Shown here: one piece after another, positions 45,281 through 54,072 of the stretch
How positions within the stretch are numbered: the stretch's first letter is position 1
Layout of the letters: each line of letters starts with the position of its first letter
From: Planctomycetaceae bacterium
GTDB lineage: Bacteria; Planctomycetota; Planctomycetia; Pirellulales; Pirellulaceae
Length of the DNA stretch: 64,000 bases
Assembly (NCBI GenBank): GCA_027487485.1
Contig: JAIYDN010000108.1
Coordinates: 62,001 to 126,000, forward strand
Direction of reading: 5' to 3'
The notes under the pieces: generated by a model
The model's database searches: none
Seen by the model: only the letters and a program-made list of their open reading frames with translations
Told to the model about the DNA's origin: nothing
Made by a program: the position numbers and the translations under genes

Positions 45281-47452
45281 ATGCCTCCGGACCTCCACAA
45301 CCAAATCAAGGCTCAAATCGAGAACTGGTCACCTACGATCGAGCGATATCTGCCCAACGATCAAATGAAGGCTATTGGGCTATTGCTCGGAATCTGCGGC
45401 GTATGTTTCTGCGTTGTACTCGTTTTTTCCTTGCTTCGACGAACGATCGCGGGCGCTTCGCCGTTTAGACTGTTGGCTGGCGGTGCTTACGAGTGGGTGC
45501 CATTTCGGGGGATTCTCGTCACCATCTACGGCTTGTTCTGCTTGGCTCAGTTTGGCCTGACGCTAATGCTGTTGATGTTTGCTTTAGCGTTCGCATGTAG
45601 TTTCATAGAAAAACCCGACGAACGCTGGAATGCGCCGCCTGCGCCCTTGGTCATTGCCGGTGTGGTTGCTTTTCTGCTGGTGCGAGCCATACGCCTTTCG
45701 ATGCGAAAGCGAGTTATTTACGTCGCAGCTCCAGCCCCGCCCAAGGTCAAGGTTTCCGTCGGAGCCATTTCTCACTTGCGAGATGCTGGAGAAACGTACT
45801 GGATTGGTACCGAGCGGTTCCCAAACGCTTGCTCTCCGTATTTTCGACTGGGGATTTACACTCGACGTTTGTTGCTATTGGTTGGCGTAATTGCTTTGTT
45901 TGCCCAGGTGCTCGTCGCTGTTGGCCCAGAGCCTTTTTATAAGCATGAATCGGAGTTCGCCAAAAGCGTCGCTCCGTATATCGAGCAAATGCGTGCTGTC
46001 TACTTAGATGGGGTGCAGCACATACGCGATGAACATTTCCCGAGACCTGTCGCCTGCTCCTTTGCTTACTTTGCCTTTGTCCTACTTTGGATTCTACTCC
46101 GCAACAATCGCGAGTATCTGGTCATGCGATTCGTAACTTCCTTTGTTTTGACGGTATTTTTGACGGCGACCATTTGGTTATCGATGGCTGGTTTGGGGCC
46201 AGTCATGGAGCAAAATCTCTCGATCCCTTTTGGTACAGGGATCATCTTGCTTGGGATGGTGAACTTGCGACTCTTTCGCGATCTTCGGCTTGCGGCAAAG
46301 CACAAACGCAGGCAACGACTGTTTCGTCCGATCCGCGAAACCATTTCGCGAGCGACTTCAGGTTTCCTTTCGCAAGTGCAATCCGATCCAACGTGTCGTC
46401 TCCCAGACTTGAACAAGCAGGACCTTTCAGAACGCATTACGCGTGGCGCACACAACATCGAGGAGGGAGATGCTTTTGTCACACGGTTCTTCGGAAGGTA
46501 CATGCGAGTGGCGAATGTTGCGACCGAGCGTTGTACGACGGCAGCCATGCGGTTTCTCACCATCAACCGATTCACGATTCTAGGAGGTGGTTGGCCATCG
46601 TATGCGCCTCTATCCAGTCCTTCGGTACCAGTTTGGAATCAAACGCTGTTTCCGATCGAGGCACCAAAGAGATTCGCAAATCGGCGAGATGAATTGGGAT
46701 TATCCGATCGTTGGAATTGCGTTGTCTACTGCCCGCCGACGGAACAGAAGGAGGAGACTTATACCGATTACGAGACCCGCTATGAATGGGATAGCGCATC
46801 CAATAGCAACGTATCACGAACGGTGATGGTGACAAAATCGCGTTACGTCACAGTCACTTGTTCGCGCTGCGGTGGTACCGGCAGAATGGAACACCAGCAG
46901 ATCCTCGTTACCACTTGGCAGGCGCATTGCCCCAATGAAGTCAGTCCGGCAATGTCGTTGCCTGAATTGGTGGAGGGGGCTGAGGAAGAATTGTATTTTC
47001 AATTGCCTCTGTCCGACGAGATGCAACGGTTGCCAAGTTGCATCGCCTCGGTGGATGTCGCCCCCAAGTTGGCGGAGAAGATGGCGAAAGCTGCGGAAGT
47101 TGTTACCCGCGACTACGAAAAACATGCCCAAGCGATTCTAAAAGCTTCCGGCGATGCGTTTATTTACCGTAGCGACTTCATTATCGCTGGCCTTCACGCG
47201 ATGAATGTGCGATTTAGCCATCTTCGATCGCGGACCGGTTGGTTCTTTGGCCATCGGCCCGAGTTTCACTTTCCTAAACTGCCGCTGGGCTGGGCAACGT
47301 TGGGGACATGGTTGTTCCTGCCTCCCATCACAATCTCGCTTTGGCTGGCCGCGATTGGCTTGATGGCTGGCATCGGAGCGGAACTACAAAACGAACTCAA
47401 GCCACGGGCGATGAAATCGTACTCTCAAGACTCGTCTAGAATACAAGAGTAG
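45281..47452 (+). CDS. Polytopic membrane protein with CxxCxGxG motif
   Basis: 723 residues from the ATG at 45281, chosen for the GAGGG site at 45271; an in-frame ATG at 45203 would add 26 residues. There are two groups of membrane segments in the first 360 residues (for example IGLLLGICGVCFCVVLVFSL, VIAGVVAFLLV, LLLLVGVIALFAQVLV, VLTVFLTATIWLS) and one near the C-terminus (TWLFLPPITISLWLAAIG). Between them a soluble part of about 300 residues carries CSRCGGTGR, half of a DnaJ-type zinc motif. A second Cys pair is not in the same spacing. Family not recognised. It stands alone between the Tat gene and a minus-strand DUF1080 gene. Confidence 0.75.
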   Translation: MPPDLHNQIKAQIENWSPTIERYLPNDQMKAIGLLLGICGVCFCVVLVFSLLRRTIAGASPFRLLAGGAYEWVPFRGILVTIYGLFCLAQFGLTLMLLMFALAFACSFIEKPDERWNAPPAPLVIAGVVAFLLVRAIRLSMRKRVIYVAAPAPPKVKVSVGAISHLRDAGETYWIGTERFPNACSPYFRLGIYTRRLLLLVGVIALFAQVLVAVGPEPFYKHESEFAKSVAPYIEQMRAVYLDGVQHIRDEHFPRPVACSFAYFAFVLLWILLRNNREYLVMRFVTSFVLTVFLTATIWLSMAGLGPVMEQNLSIPFGTGIILLGMVNLRLFRDLRLAAKHKRRQRLFRPIRETISRATSGFLSQVQSDPTCRLPDLNKQDLSERITRGAHNIEEGDAFVTRFFGRYMRVANVATERCTTAAMRFLTINRFTILGGGWPSYAPLSSPSVPVWNQTLFPIEAPKRFANRRDELGLSDRWNCVVYCPPTEQKEETYTDYETRYEWDSASNSNVSRTVMVTKSRYVTVTCSRCGGTGRMEHQQILVTTWQAHCPNEVSPAMSLPELVEGAEEELYFQLPLSDEMQRLPSCIASVDVAPKLAEKMAKAAEVVTRDYEKHAQAILKASGDAFIYRSDFIIAGLHAMNVRFSHLRSRTGWFFGHRPEFHFPKLPLGWATLGTWLFLPPITISLWLAAIGLMAGIGAELQNELKPRAMKSYSQDSSRIQE

Positions 47453-47495
47453 GTCGCAATTGATTGGAATTCGTATATGGCCTCGGGGAGAGAAT

Positions 47496-48188
47496 TTAGT
47501 CTTCGGCGGCGTTGCGAATCGAGAATGACGACTTAAGCCTTTTGACTCTTAAGTCTCGAAATTCAATTCGCTTGCCTGAGCCGTGAACCTGTAAGGCGAA
47601 GGTTCCTTCACCAAGTGGTTTGGACGGCTTGGACGGTTCATCATATTCGACTATCACTCTGCCGTCGACTTTCAATACGACTTTCTTCTCGTTCACGATG
47701 ATCTCTTGCAAAAACCAAACATTGTCTTTTGCCGCTGGCTCGCCCACACGAATTAAGTTATACAGGCTTGATGTGAATTGTCGATCCGATGTATATGAGT
47801 TATTAATTTGGCATTCGAAGCCTTTCGTTGGATAAGTGCTCGACTCAAACTGCGCGTGAAAATAAACACCAGAGTTGCAACCTTCCGACGTTCTTGCTTC
47901 ATACTTCAAGTGGAAGTTCTTGAATGGTTTGCGATCTCCGGTGTAGAATAAATGGCTGACCTTTCCTTGACCAACGATGAAACCATCGGTGATGGACCAA
48001 CTTTCTGCATTTTCGTTGGCTTGCCATCCATTCAGTGTTTTTCCATCAATAAGTGGCATGAAACCATCTTCCACCTTTTGGCTTCGGTTTACGACGGTGT
48101 CTGAACGCTCATCGTTGTTCGATTGACCAACACCATCACGAACCCCTCCCAAGACAAATACGAACATAACAACGCATTTGGATCGCAC
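47496..48188 (-). CDS. Exported DUF1080 (3-keto-disaccharide hydrolase type) protein
   Basis: 230 residues from the GTG at 48188; an internal ATG at residue 8 is possible. A signal peptide ends near GVGQS. The rest is a concanavalin-like jelly-roll of the DUF1080 family: LIDGKTLNGWQ, WSITDGFIVGQG, NFHLKYEARTSEGCNSGVYF and ALQVHGSGKRIEFRDLRVKRL. Family members in planctomycetes bind or cleave sugars outside the cytoplasm. It follows the Sel1-repeat gene on the same strand by 94 bp. Confidence 0.87.
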   Translation of the reverse strand: MRSKCVVMFVFVLGGVRDGVGQSNNDERSDTVVNRSQKVEDGFMPLIDGKTLNGWQANENAESWSITDGFIVGQGKVSHLFYTGDRKPFKNFHLKYEARTSEGCNSGVYFHAQFESSTYPTKGFECQINNSYTSDRQFTSSLYNLIRVGEPAAKDNVWFLQEIIVNEKKVVLKVDGRVIVEYDEPSKPSKPLGEGTFALQVHGSGKRIEFRDLRVKRLKSSFSIRNAAED

Positions 48189-48282
48189 GTTAAAAGTTCC
48201 TGTTTAGTGGTGATATCATTCTCTATTGGTAGCAATCGCTCGAATATTTCGAAGCGCTACTCCCGCCGGGGTACGGGATGGG

Positions 48283-50403
48283 CTAAGGATAAAGCGGCAA
48301 AATCCCAGCCGCTCCTTGTCCAATGTGTGAGCGAAAATCGCGTTGCGCTTCGTATGCCGCTGCTTGGGCCTGTCGAAGTCGCTCGGCTCCTTGATCGCTA
48401 TACCGAATTCCCCCTGAGGGTGCTCTGTAAAAAAGTTCACCTAAACTTACCGTCCTGTTAGCGTTTTCTTGAGAAGCAACTTTAGGCGGATTGATACGCA
48501 TTTTCACACTGACGGCACAGGCTCGTGCTGTGGGGACGTTGAGTTTATCCAGCGTCTCGTAGAGCATGAGTGCTGCGTGCAGATCCTGCTCACAGCCCAA
48601 GCCTTCTTCTAAACAAAATGCGTACATCATGTCTGCAGTGCGGCTCCCAAGTCTAGATGCGCGACCGAAATACTCTAAAGCTCTCGAGGGTTCCAACTCA
48701 ACCCCCTTGCCTTCCAAATAGCACCTACCAAGTTGTACACATCCTTCGGGATGTCCCATTTGTGCAGCTTTCTCGAACCATTGAATCGCGTCCTTGCTGG
48801 ACGGGGTGACACCCTCACCATTTAGGTAGCTGTTTCCAACACTCACCATCGCTGAAGCCAATGGCTCTGAACTTGTCGCTGCTTCAAGCGACAATTCGAA
48901 GGCTCTCGCAACAGACTTTTCAACGCCAGTTCCATTGCGATAACGACTCGCGAGATATTCGATCGCAAAGGGCTCTTTTGTCTGAGCGGCCTGCTCGAAC
49001 ATGGAATGTGACTGAATCTGATCCATCTCATTCGAAGCTAAAAAGATCTTTGCAAAAGCATTACCATCCGCTGCCGCTTCGCCAATGAGTCGTCTTCCGA
49101 CAGAATCGTTCTTAACACCGCCGAAACCGGATAAAAGTCCTAGCCCATGTAGGAACTTACCGTACTTGCAACCGGCTGCAGAGTCTTTCTTCCACGATGG
49201 ATAACGACCTCGGGCAATAATGGTCAAATACTGCATATCAATGGTGCCAGAGAAATCCAGTTGCTGTTCAAGTTCGTGTTGGTCCAATCGAGACAGCGTT
49301 GTTACCTTGTCAACAGGCGTTGACTTGGAAAATGACCACAACTGAATTTCCCACTTATTCGAATTCTCACGTTTTCCACTAACGGCGAGCAAGTCAGCTT
49401 TAGGTGATAAAGCAATCTTGCGCTCGGAAAGGAATCGTCCGATCTGCGACGTGTCGCCTGTGAAGGTAGATGCTTGATTAGCTTCATCTATTCGCAGAAT
49501 AGAGATAGCGTCTCTATCCACAGCAAACAACCCATCCGCTCTAAACGCGCAATGAGTATTGCCACTTACGTCCAAGCCGAGAGACGTTTCAATTTTGTTG
49601 TCCGTATCCCGAGGATTCCACATGATGAGGGAAGGCTTGTTGAGCGAAGCAGTGTATATCAAGGAGTTCGGGCGAGACTCCAGCAAAGACGGGTCGCATT
49701 GCGAGCTTACATGTTTGATTTCCCCCGTTTCGATCTCCAAAAATGAAATTCGACTTCCCGAATCAATTCCAGATTTGTAACCTCCAATAATTAGGAATTT
49801 TTCGTCCGAAGAAAAGCAAACCTTTTTCGGTTCGAAGTCCAAATTAACCGAGCATACTTCTCCGTCGTTCGAGCAATCTAGAACTGTTACCTCCGTACCA
49901 ATAATATAGGCGAGCTGAGCCTCCGTGTCGGATATCGCCATGTCCTTGAAGTAACCTTTGGGAAAGCGGGGTAGGCTGATCGATTTTGTCTTGCAGAGTG
50001 AGTTCCAATCCCACAACTCAAATCGTCGTTTGGAATCGCTTTGATCCGAAGGACCGATTCGGCCATAGATGAGCATACTCTTTCCAAGTCTACTGGACTT
50101 CAAACTGAAGATCTCACTGCCGCGAGCAAATTGATACTGTCGGGCAATACGTCCGTTTTTTGCATTCCAAAACACCAAATCGCATGCGTCATTGTTGGAG
50201 CCTTTGCACTTCATGCCGATCGTTGCTCCATCGGCCGAAAAAAATGGTGCAATGTCGCTACTGAATTCAATCGATGACTCTATAGTTGCTTGCAATCGCA
50301 AATCGAATTCCTCTGCAGCCCGTAGATTTGCAACAAAGACTGCTGCAATCGCGAAGTAAAGCAAAGTCTTCCCAGGCAAGACGTTCGTCGTGTTCGTTTT
50401 CAT
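48283..50403 (-). CDS. Exported beta-propeller and Sel1-repeat protein
   Basis: A 706-residue protein with AAGGGG upstream of the ATG at 50403 and a signal peptide ending NLRAAEE. Residues about 40-390 have propeller-like blades (FWNAKNGRIARQYQF, IIGGYKSGIDSGSRISFLE, MWNPRDTDNKIETSLGL). Residues about 450-640 are Sel1-type TPR repeats: YLASRYRNGTGVEKSVARAF, VGNSYLNGEGVTPSSKDAIQWF, LGRCYLEGKGVELEPSRALE and FCLEEGLGCEQDLHAAL. Both parts are binding scaffolds. Its propeller resembles that of the protein at 12360 only in type. It precedes the DUF1080 gene on the minus strand. Confidence 0.78.
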   Translation of the reverse strand: MKTNTTNVLPGKTLLYFAIAAVFVANLRAAEEFDLRLQATIESSIEFSSDIAPFFSADGATIGMKCKGSNNDACDLVFWNAKNGRIARQYQFARGSEIFSLKSSRLGKSMLIYGRIGPSDQSDSKRRFELWDWNSLCKTKSISLPRFPKGYFKDMAISDTEAQLAYIIGTEVTVLDCSNDGEVCSVNLDFEPKKVCFSSDEKFLIIGGYKSGIDSGSRISFLEIETGEIKHVSSQCDPSLLESRPNSLIYTASLNKPSLIMWNPRDTDNKIETSLGLDVSGNTHCAFRADGLFAVDRDAISILRIDEANQASTFTGDTSQIGRFLSERKIALSPKADLLAVSGKRENSNKWEIQLWSFSKSTPVDKVTTLSRLDQHELEQQLDFSGTIDMQYLTIIARGRYPSWKKDSAAGCKYGKFLHGLGLLSGFGGVKNDSVGRRLIGEAAADGNAFAKIFLASNEMDQIQSHSMFEQAAQTKEPFAIEYLASRYRNGTGVEKSVARAFELSLEAATSSEPLASAMVSVGNSYLNGEGVTPSSKDAIQWFEKAAQMGHPEGCVQLGRCYLEGKGVELEPSRALEYFGRASRLGSRTADMMYAFCLEEGLGCEQDLHAALMLYETLDKLNVPTARACAVSVKMRINPPKVASQENANRTVSLGELFYRAPSGGIRYSDQGAERLRQAQAAAYEAQRDFRSHIGQGAAGILPLYP

Positions 50404-50702
50404 TCATATCCCCTTCGTTGTATGTGATTTTGGATTGTTACCCATTGTTGTCGTAGACAGAAAGAGTTGGTTGCTTGGAAATTCGAAGCTTCTGACCAAA
50501 TAAAAAGACAACTAGCGTCTCAGGCGAACGGTTCGGATAGCTGGAGTCGGGGCGCATTCACGAAACGCACACAGGCCGGTGGGACTGGAAATCTTTTTCT
50601 TTAATCAGCGGAATATTCTGATGGGACGGACGTTTCAAGTGATATCGCCAACGAAAAACGTTGGCAATCGAATCTATTACCCACTGTTTTCCGGAGTTTG
50701 AG
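50404..50702. other. Divergent intergenic interval of 299 bp
   Basis: Separates the minus-strand Sel1 gene from the plus-strand gene at 50703, so it must hold two promoters. The only feature seen is a half copy of the palindromic repeat (CTAGCGTCTCAGGC at 50514-50527). Confidence 0.5.
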
Positions 50703-51491
50703 ATGAAAAAGAATTTTCTGGCCGCCGTTGCAATTGGTCTGTCGAGCTTTTCCCAATTCACTTACGCATGCGACAAGCCGGTTGTCACCGCAACCGTAGG
50801 GCGTCCTGTGGTTCAAAGCGTTCAAGCGGTTTTGGTTGTAACCGAAACGGTTTCTGTGCAATCGAGCTTGACACGGCTAGACAACCTTCAAGCACCTGTT
50901 AGCAATTATGTCGATCACTGCCGCGACGAGCTGACCAACGCCAACATCAAGGTTTCGACATCCGAAAAAGCCTTAGCTGAGGCAGAAAAAGCCATTGCAG
51001 ATGGAGTCGACCAGTTGATCGTGATCCGCGATTTGATCGATCTGCCAGGCTGCTCGGTTTGCATCGGAGGCAAGATTTTCTCCAAGGACGATCTCGCAAA
51101 AGTGCTTACGCTGAAGATTAGTAACCACGAATCACGTGAAACAAAGAGGAACTTAATCATTGTTGAGCTTGCAGAAGCACTTAAGCAGCAGAAATTGGTG
51201 GCTGAACGGGTCCAGAAATGGGAAGCAAAGCAAAAGGATTTGGTCGGTCGTGTCAACGCTATTCGTGAGCAGTTCAAAGCACGCGAGAAAGTGTCTGCGG
51301 ATGCCAAGCAAGCAGTTTCAGCCAAAGCGGCCATCGAAGAAGCTAACAAGCTTGCCGAAAGCTTGGAGACTCAAATGAAGACTGCGACGGAAGTGATCCC
51401 TGCGATAGCTTCGCCAAGCGATCGGGTTTTGGAGGCCGCGGCTGACTTCGACAAGCAATTCGGTGCAACCGATGTCGCCGCGAAACCATAG
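50703..51491 (+). CDS. Exported coiled-coil protein
   Basis: 262 residues from the ATG at 50703 with GGAG upstream. A signal peptide ends FTYAC (residue about 21). The mature part begins with a threonine/valine-rich stretch (VTATVGRPVVQSVQAVLVV). Long charged helices follow from about residue 85 to 245 (SEKALAEAEKAIADGVDQL, EALKQQKLVAERVQKWEAK, AAIEEANKLAESLETQMK), which predict a coiled coil. A CSVCIGG motif lies at about residue 120. Family not recognised. Such proteins often span the periplasm or join the cell envelope. Confidence 0.65.
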   Translation: MKKNFLAAVAIGLSSFSQFTYACDKPVVTATVGRPVVQSVQAVLVVTETVSVQSSLTRLDNLQAPVSNYVDHCRDELTNANIKVSTSEKALAEAEKAIADGVDQLIVIRDLIDLPGCSVCIGGKIFSKDDLAKVLTLKISNHESRETKRNLIIVELAEALKQQKLVAERVQKWEAKQKDLVGRVNAIREQFKAREKVSADAKQAVSAKAAIEEANKLAESLETQMKTATEVIPAIASPSDRVLEAAADFDKQFGATDVAAKP

Positions 51492-51538
51492 TGAATGCGG
51501 CGACGAACTTTGCAACGAAGTTCATCGACGAACCTAAC

Positions 51539-51596
51539 TTGAGCCTGAGGCGCTAGCCGAGTCCTATAACTCGGTCGTGGAGCGCCTCGGGCTCAA
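51539..51596 (+). repeat. Intergenic palindromic repeat
   Basis: Left arm GAGCCTGAGGCGCTAGCCGAG at 51541; right arm GGAGCGCCTCGGGCTCAA ending at 51596. It begins about 48 bp after the preceding stop codon. Confidence 0.85.
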
Positions 51597-51687
51597 CAAA
51601 GCCAGCGATTTGTCGTTTATGACAGATGGATGACCTCCTAGCCGATTGAGCAAGTCGACCGTAACGCGTTAATACCCGAAGCTTACT

Positions 51688-51746
51688 GAGCCTGAGGCGC
51701 TAGCCGATTTCCATTGGCGTGGCTCGGCTAGCGCCTCAGGCTCAAG
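51688..51746 (+). repeat. Intergenic palindromic repeat
   Basis: Near-consensus copy: GAGCCTGAGGCGCTAGCCGA, a loop of about 16 bases, then TCGGCTAGCGCCTCAGGCTC plus AAG. Confidence 0.92.
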
Positions 51747-51769
51747 AAGAATCAACAAATTTTTTCGAT

Positions 51770-51803
51770 CCACGAAAGAGCGCAGAGAACACAAAAAGGA
51801 ATG
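51770..51803 (+). repeat. Dispersed CCACGAAAGAGCGCAGAG repeat, copy 3
   Basis: CCACGAAAGAGCGCAGAGAA followed by CACAAAAAGGAATG. Near-identical to 28623-28656. Confidence 0.65.
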
Positions 51804-51890
51804 CCGCCATGTCTTCAACGGAATGATTATAATCCTCTGTGTTACCAAGTATTTCGACCTGTACGACTGAAGTAGGACCGGAGCCTTACT

Positions 51891-51948
51891 GAGCCTGAGG
51901 CGCTAGCCGATTTCCAGTGGATTGGCTCGGCTAGCGCCTCAGGCTTAA
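51891..51948 (+). repeat. Intergenic palindromic repeat
   Basis: GAGCCTGAGGCGCTAGCCGA left arm at 51891; TCGGCTAGCGCCTCAGGCTT right arm. Loop TTTCCAGTGGATTGGC. Confidence 0.92.
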
Positions 51949-52037
51949 TGAATCGCAAGTGCAAATTCAAATTGAATCGTACAGTTTGAAGTGTTTTTTG
52001 GCCTACCCAGTTTCGATCATGTAGCCTGGAGCTTACC

Positions 52038-53942
52038 GTGCCGTCCTTGCGAGCGTTGCTTTACGTCCTGTGCCTAGCTGAAATTGCTATTGCTTGGTCT
52101 TCTGCGTTTGCTGACGAGCCGACGGCCAAGAAGTATGCGTTGCTGATCGGCGTATCTCGGTACGAACATGCGGAGATGAATCGCCCGCAACCGCTCGAGT
52201 TCCCAGAGGAAGATGCAAGAGCACTCGCCACTGTACTTGCCGAATCGGGTTATAAAACGCTCGTTTTGGTGGGCGAGGATGCAAAGCGGGCACGCATCGT
52301 CGACGAATTGGCTCAACTCAAGCGAGAAGCGAACGACGCCGGTAGTATCTTGGTCGGTTTCTTTGGTCATGGGGTCGAGTATCAAGGGAAGTTCAATGGC
52401 CAAGAGACGGCCGAATCGTACTTTTGCCCCTACGACGTTGAGCTTCGAGTTGCCAAGGATTCGCAGGGGCGTACTCTCTTTACCGAGGGTAAACAGGAGA
52501 TGGTCGAACCCGATCCGGATACGGCAATCGGGATGACCGAAGTGTTTACATCGCTCCGGCTATCCAAGGCTGGTCGTCGAATCGTGTTGGCTGACTGCTG
52601 TCGCAATGATCCCAATGCAGCCCGTGGCCGAAGCTTTGGCGCAAATGTCAAAATCAGCGATCTCCCGGAACGAACAGCGGCCTTGTTCGCTTGCTCTTCG
52701 GGTGAAAAGGCTTTCGAAGATAAGACGGCGGGACATGGCGTCTTCACACAAGCGGTTTTAGAACGGATCCGCGAGCACAAAGAAGATTCGCCACTGACAG
52801 CGGCGTTACTGGGCGAACATCTCGAAATGAATGTGCCAAAGCGGGTCAGCAAGTTGACCAAAGGGCGAGAAAAGCAAACGCCACGTTATCTGAGTATCAA
52901 TACCGTCGATTTGCAATTGCTGCGAACGGATCGACGACTCCCTCCGCCGATATTTAACTTTGCGGATAGTTCGCGTAGCGAGTCCGAGGCACTTGCAGCC
53001 CAACAAGCTTGGGCGAAGTATACGGGGCAGGAATTGTTCTTTAGTAATAGCATCGGGATGCAGTTTCGGCTGCTGCCGCCAGGTGAGTTCATGATGGGGA
53101 GTAACGACTCGAAGGAGGAGTTGAAGGCTAAGGGATTTTCCGTACGTGAAGACTTCGATTTTTCAGCTGAGCATCCGCAGCATCGTGTACAGATCACCAA
53201 GCCTTTTTGTGTTGGCGTGCATGAGGTGACATTAAGCCAGTTTTTGAAGTATTACAACGCAGACCGGGTGAACCACAAAACGGATGCCGAGAAGGATGGT
53301 AAAGGAGGCTCTGGATTCGATGGCTCAAGTTATGGTCAGAAACCCGAGTATGTTGCATGGAACACGGGTTGGAACAAACCTGTTGAGAAATACATGAACC
53401 ACCCAGTGGTGAATGTGAGCTGGAATGACGCGGTGGGATTTTGCGAATGGCTTTCGAAAGGAGAGGGGCGAGAGTATCGATTGCTGACGGAAGCAGAGTG
53501 GGAGTATGCTTGTAAAAGTGGTGCAAATGGAACACTGTTTTCATTTGGGAGCAATTACAACGAAATGGTGAAGTTCTGTAACATCGGCGACATGACAGCG
53601 AAAAAATTCTTCGGTGATTCTTGGGGCAACCACCATTCAGGCGAAGACGGCTATGTACATACGTCGGTTGTTGGTAGCTTCCCGGCGAACAGTTTTGGAT
53701 TGTACGACATGCATGGTAACGTCCATGAATGGTGTGCAGATGGCTTCGATTCAGACGCTTACTCGAGTCGCGGTTACTGTGTCAATGATCCGTTTGTTAA
53801 GGAGGGCTCATACCGCGTCGTCCGTGGCGGAAGTTGGGACTACGCACCTATCCATTCCCGGTCGGCGCAACGTGACGGTGACGATGAGGACAAACGAAGT
53901 TGCCACCTAGGTTTTCGCGTCTGTCTCCAGTCAGTCCGATGA
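52038..53942 (+). CDS. Exported caspase-like protease fused to FGE-fold domain (second case)
   Basis: 634 residues from the GTG at 52038 (GGAG at 52028). A signal peptide ends SSAFAD. The caspase domain (about 32-290) has YALLIGVSRY, His111 (GFFGHGVEY), Cys188 (LADCCRND) and GHGVFTQAVLERI. A linker of about 45 residues leads to an FGE fold (about 335-634): GEFMMGSNDSKEE, GVHEVTLSQFLKYY, VNVSWNDAVGFCEW, YRLLTEAEWEYACKSG, FGLYDMHGNVHEWC, RGGSWDYAPIHS and LGFRVCL. Both FGE redox cysteines are absent. The layout is the same as that at 20011 but the sequence is clearly more distant, so this is an older copy. The Ser/Thr kinase starts 130 bp downstream with a palindromic repeat between. Confidence 0.87.
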   Translation: MPSLRALLYVLCLAEIAIAWSSAFADEPTAKKYALLIGVSRYEHAEMNRPQPLEFPEEDARALATVLAESGYKTLVLVGEDAKRARIVDELAQLKREANDAGSILVGFFGHGVEYQGKFNGQETAESYFCPYDVELRVAKDSQGRTLFTEGKQEMVEPDPDTAIGMTEVFTSLRLSKAGRRIVLADCCRNDPNAARGRSFGANVKISDLPERTAALFACSSGEKAFEDKTAGHGVFTQAVLERIREHKEDSPLTAALLGEHLEMNVPKRVSKLTKGREKQTPRYLSINTVDLQLLRTDRRLPPPIFNFADSSRSESEALAAQQAWAKYTGQELFFSNSIGMQFRLLPPGEFMMGSNDSKEELKAKGFSVREDFDFSAEHPQHRVQITKPFCVGVHEVTLSQFLKYYNADRVNHKTDAEKDGKGGSGFDGSSYGQKPEYVAWNTGWNKPVEKYMNHPVVNVSWNDAVGFCEWLSKGEGREYRLLTEAEWEYACKSGANGTLFSFGSNYNEMVKFCNIGDMTAKKFFGDSWGNHHSGEDGYVHTSVVGSFPANSFGLYDMHGNVHEWCADGFDSDAYSSRGYCVNDPFVKEGSYRVVRGGSWDYAPIHSRSAQRDGDDEDKRSCHLGFRVCLQSVR

Positions 53943-53960
53943 GTTCCAGTCGAGTCCATT

Positions 53961-54019
53961 GAGCCTGAGGCGCTAGCCGATTTCCAAGGGCGTGGCTCGG
54001 CTAGCGCCTCAGGCTCAAG
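53961..54019 (+). repeat. Intergenic palindromic repeat
   Basis: GAGCCTGAGGCGCTAGCCGA at 53961 and TCGGCTAGCGCCTCAGGCTC ending near 54016, loop TTTCCAAGGGCGTGGC. Starts 18 bp after a stop codon, so it could also act as a terminator hairpin. Confidence 0.92.
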
Positions 54020-54072
54020 CTAGTGCGATGCGTTTCGTTGTCCCTCATCATTGTTCGTATAGGAATTACTCC

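Larger units (their letters stand above)
51492..52037. other. Repeat-rich intergenic interval, 546 bp
   Basis: Contains three palindromic repeats and one CCACGAAAGAG repeat (separate entries) and no gene. Two of the palindromes (51688, 51891) have similar flanks (GAAGCTTACT and GAGCCTTACT before the left arm), suggesting one is a copy of the other. Confidence 0.7.

Noticed and set aside
51539-51948. CRISPR array
   Set aside because: The three repeats are palindromic, of about 58 bases, with unequal spacing and degenerate arms; no short direct repeats with regular spacers were found.
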